Origin: Pelodera strongyloides | Taxonomy: Eukaryota; Nematoda; Chromadorea; Rhabditida; Rhabditidae | DNA: 64,000 nucleotides | NCBI GenBank assembly: GCA_036852015.1 | Contig: JAANDG010000466.1 | Coordinates: 53,563-117,562, forward strand | Direction: 5' to 3' | Shown here: piece by piece, positions 63,409 through 64,000 of the stretch | Layout of the letters: each line of letters starts with the position of its first letter | Position numbering within the stretch: the stretch's first letter is position 1 | The notes under the pieces: generated by a model | The model's database searches: none | What the model was told of the DNA's origin: nothing | The model's input: only the letters and a program-made list of their open reading frames with translations | Program-made: the position numbers and the translations under genes

Positions 63409-64000
63409 GGCTTATTGGATAATACACCCGGACACCATTGGACACTCACTGGACACCCTTGGACACCAGTGGACACCCTTGGACACCTTTGGACACCAGT
63501 GGACACTCTTGGACACCCTTGGACACCCCATGCGGAAAATTTACATGTTTTTGAAACGCTTAGGAATTGAAAAATAAACCGGCAGATTGCTTGAGTGAAA
63601 CGTAGCTCGTACACAAAAGGCTAATGAAGTGTGGTGTGAGGAAGCTATCCTCAACACTCCATTTAACTACACCCGATCCACCAAATACTCCGCGCACTGA
63701 ATGATGTTTTGTAACCGAAAAGCAATTGAAAACCCCAGGTAGAATGCCGATCAAAAAGAAAAGAATATTTGTGTTTCAAAAAAAAAATACAAAAAATATC
63801 AACGAAATGAAGAACTGTTCGCTTTCGTCCATCCTATACGTCCATCCTATAAGTTAGTTTCAGGGGGTTCAAGACGCTTTGGGGTGTCCAAGGGTGTCCA
63901 AGAGTGTCCACTAGTGTCCAAGGGTGTCCACTGGTGTCCAAGGGTGTCCAAGGGTGTCCAGTGAGTGTCCAATGGTGTCCGGGTGTATTATCCAATAAGC
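63409..64000. mobile_element. Inverted-repeat element with 10-bp minisatellite arms
   Basis: The left arm starts GCTTATTGGATAATACACCC at about 63409 and continues as about ten units of GGACACCNNT, one of them 11 bp, to about 63530. The right arm, about 63880-64000, is its reverse complement and ends at the last base with the same tip inverted. The 350-base centre is unique and has no transposase frame. The structure suggests a non-autonomous foldback transposon; the window may cut it, so the true tips and target duplication are unknown. It lies in an intron of the SoxD-like gene if that gene continues. Confidence 0.8.
63827..63852. repeat. 13-bp tandem duplication inside the inverted-repeat element
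   Basis: Two adjacent copies of cgtccatcctata in the unique centre. Confidence 0.85.

Noticed and set aside
63354..63614. Frames encoding repeated GCPRVSTGVQ or LGHPWTP peptides as genes
   Set aside because: They are translations of the 10-bp minisatellite arms and are open in both orientations because the unit lacks stops.

Overview
The window is eukaryotic nuclear DNA, about 64 kb and AT-rich, and almost certainly from a nematode, probably not a close relative of Caenorhabditis because its genes carry many more introns. The evidence is a PAR-motif (anion-type) Cys-loop channel of the kind expanded in nematodes, small spliced exons with GT..AG introns, and an AG splice acceptor shortly 5' of the initiator ATG of every gene recognised, as expected for spliced-leader trans-splicing. 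The species cannot be named from sequence alone. None of the real genes is a single long reading frame, so the exon models below were built by hand from splice sites, phase and family conservation. All modelled junctions of the five smaller genes keep the reading frame.

Layout. (1) 11-4606, minus: a Cys-loop ligand-gated anion channel, complete at its N-terminus and cut by the left edge before M4. (2) 4.6-13.1 kb: no gene that I can support. (3) 13138-15186, plus: an ITM2/BRI-type BRICHOS protein with a furin site. (4) 16382-16816: an imperfect foldback (inverted-repeat) element between convergent genes. (5) 16934-18268, minus: a four-TM LAPTM-like lysosomal protein with a PPAY motif. (6) 21362-22607, minus: a Canopy (CNPY) saposin-like ER protein ending in KTEL. 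(7) 23432-23543: four 28-bp tandem repeats, three of them carrying an octamer (POU-type) site. (8) 23858-25006, minus: a SPRYD7 orthologue. (9) 26460-39470, minus: a complete SBF1/SBF2 (MTMR5/MTMR13) orthologue of about 47 exons, with DENN, SBF2, GRAM, dead myotubularin, C1 and PH regions. (10) 39.5-56.7 kb: a gene-sparse stretch with simple repeats and a few weak candidate exons. (11) 56733-62384 and beyond, plus: the 5' part of a large-intron gene that I interpret as a SoxD (Sox5/6/13, EGL-13-like) transcription factor; the HMG box would lie past the right edge. (12) 63409-64000: an inverted repeat whose arms are 10-bp minisatellites, probably a transposable element that reaches or crosses the edge.

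The genes do not form one pathway. Several belong to the endomembrane system: SBF (pseudophosphatase and Rab exchange scaffold), LAPTM (late endosome/lysosome), Canopy (ER folding) and ITM2 (secretory pathway). Four consecutive minus-strand genes (SBF, SPRYD7, CNPY, LAPTM) lie head-to-tail, but gaps of 1.25-3.1 kb make a classical tight operon unlikely. The most unusual items are the two inverted-repeat elements, the octamer array, the 30-bp coding repeat in the SoxD-like gene, and a conserved-length 23-residue peptide released from the ITM2 protein.
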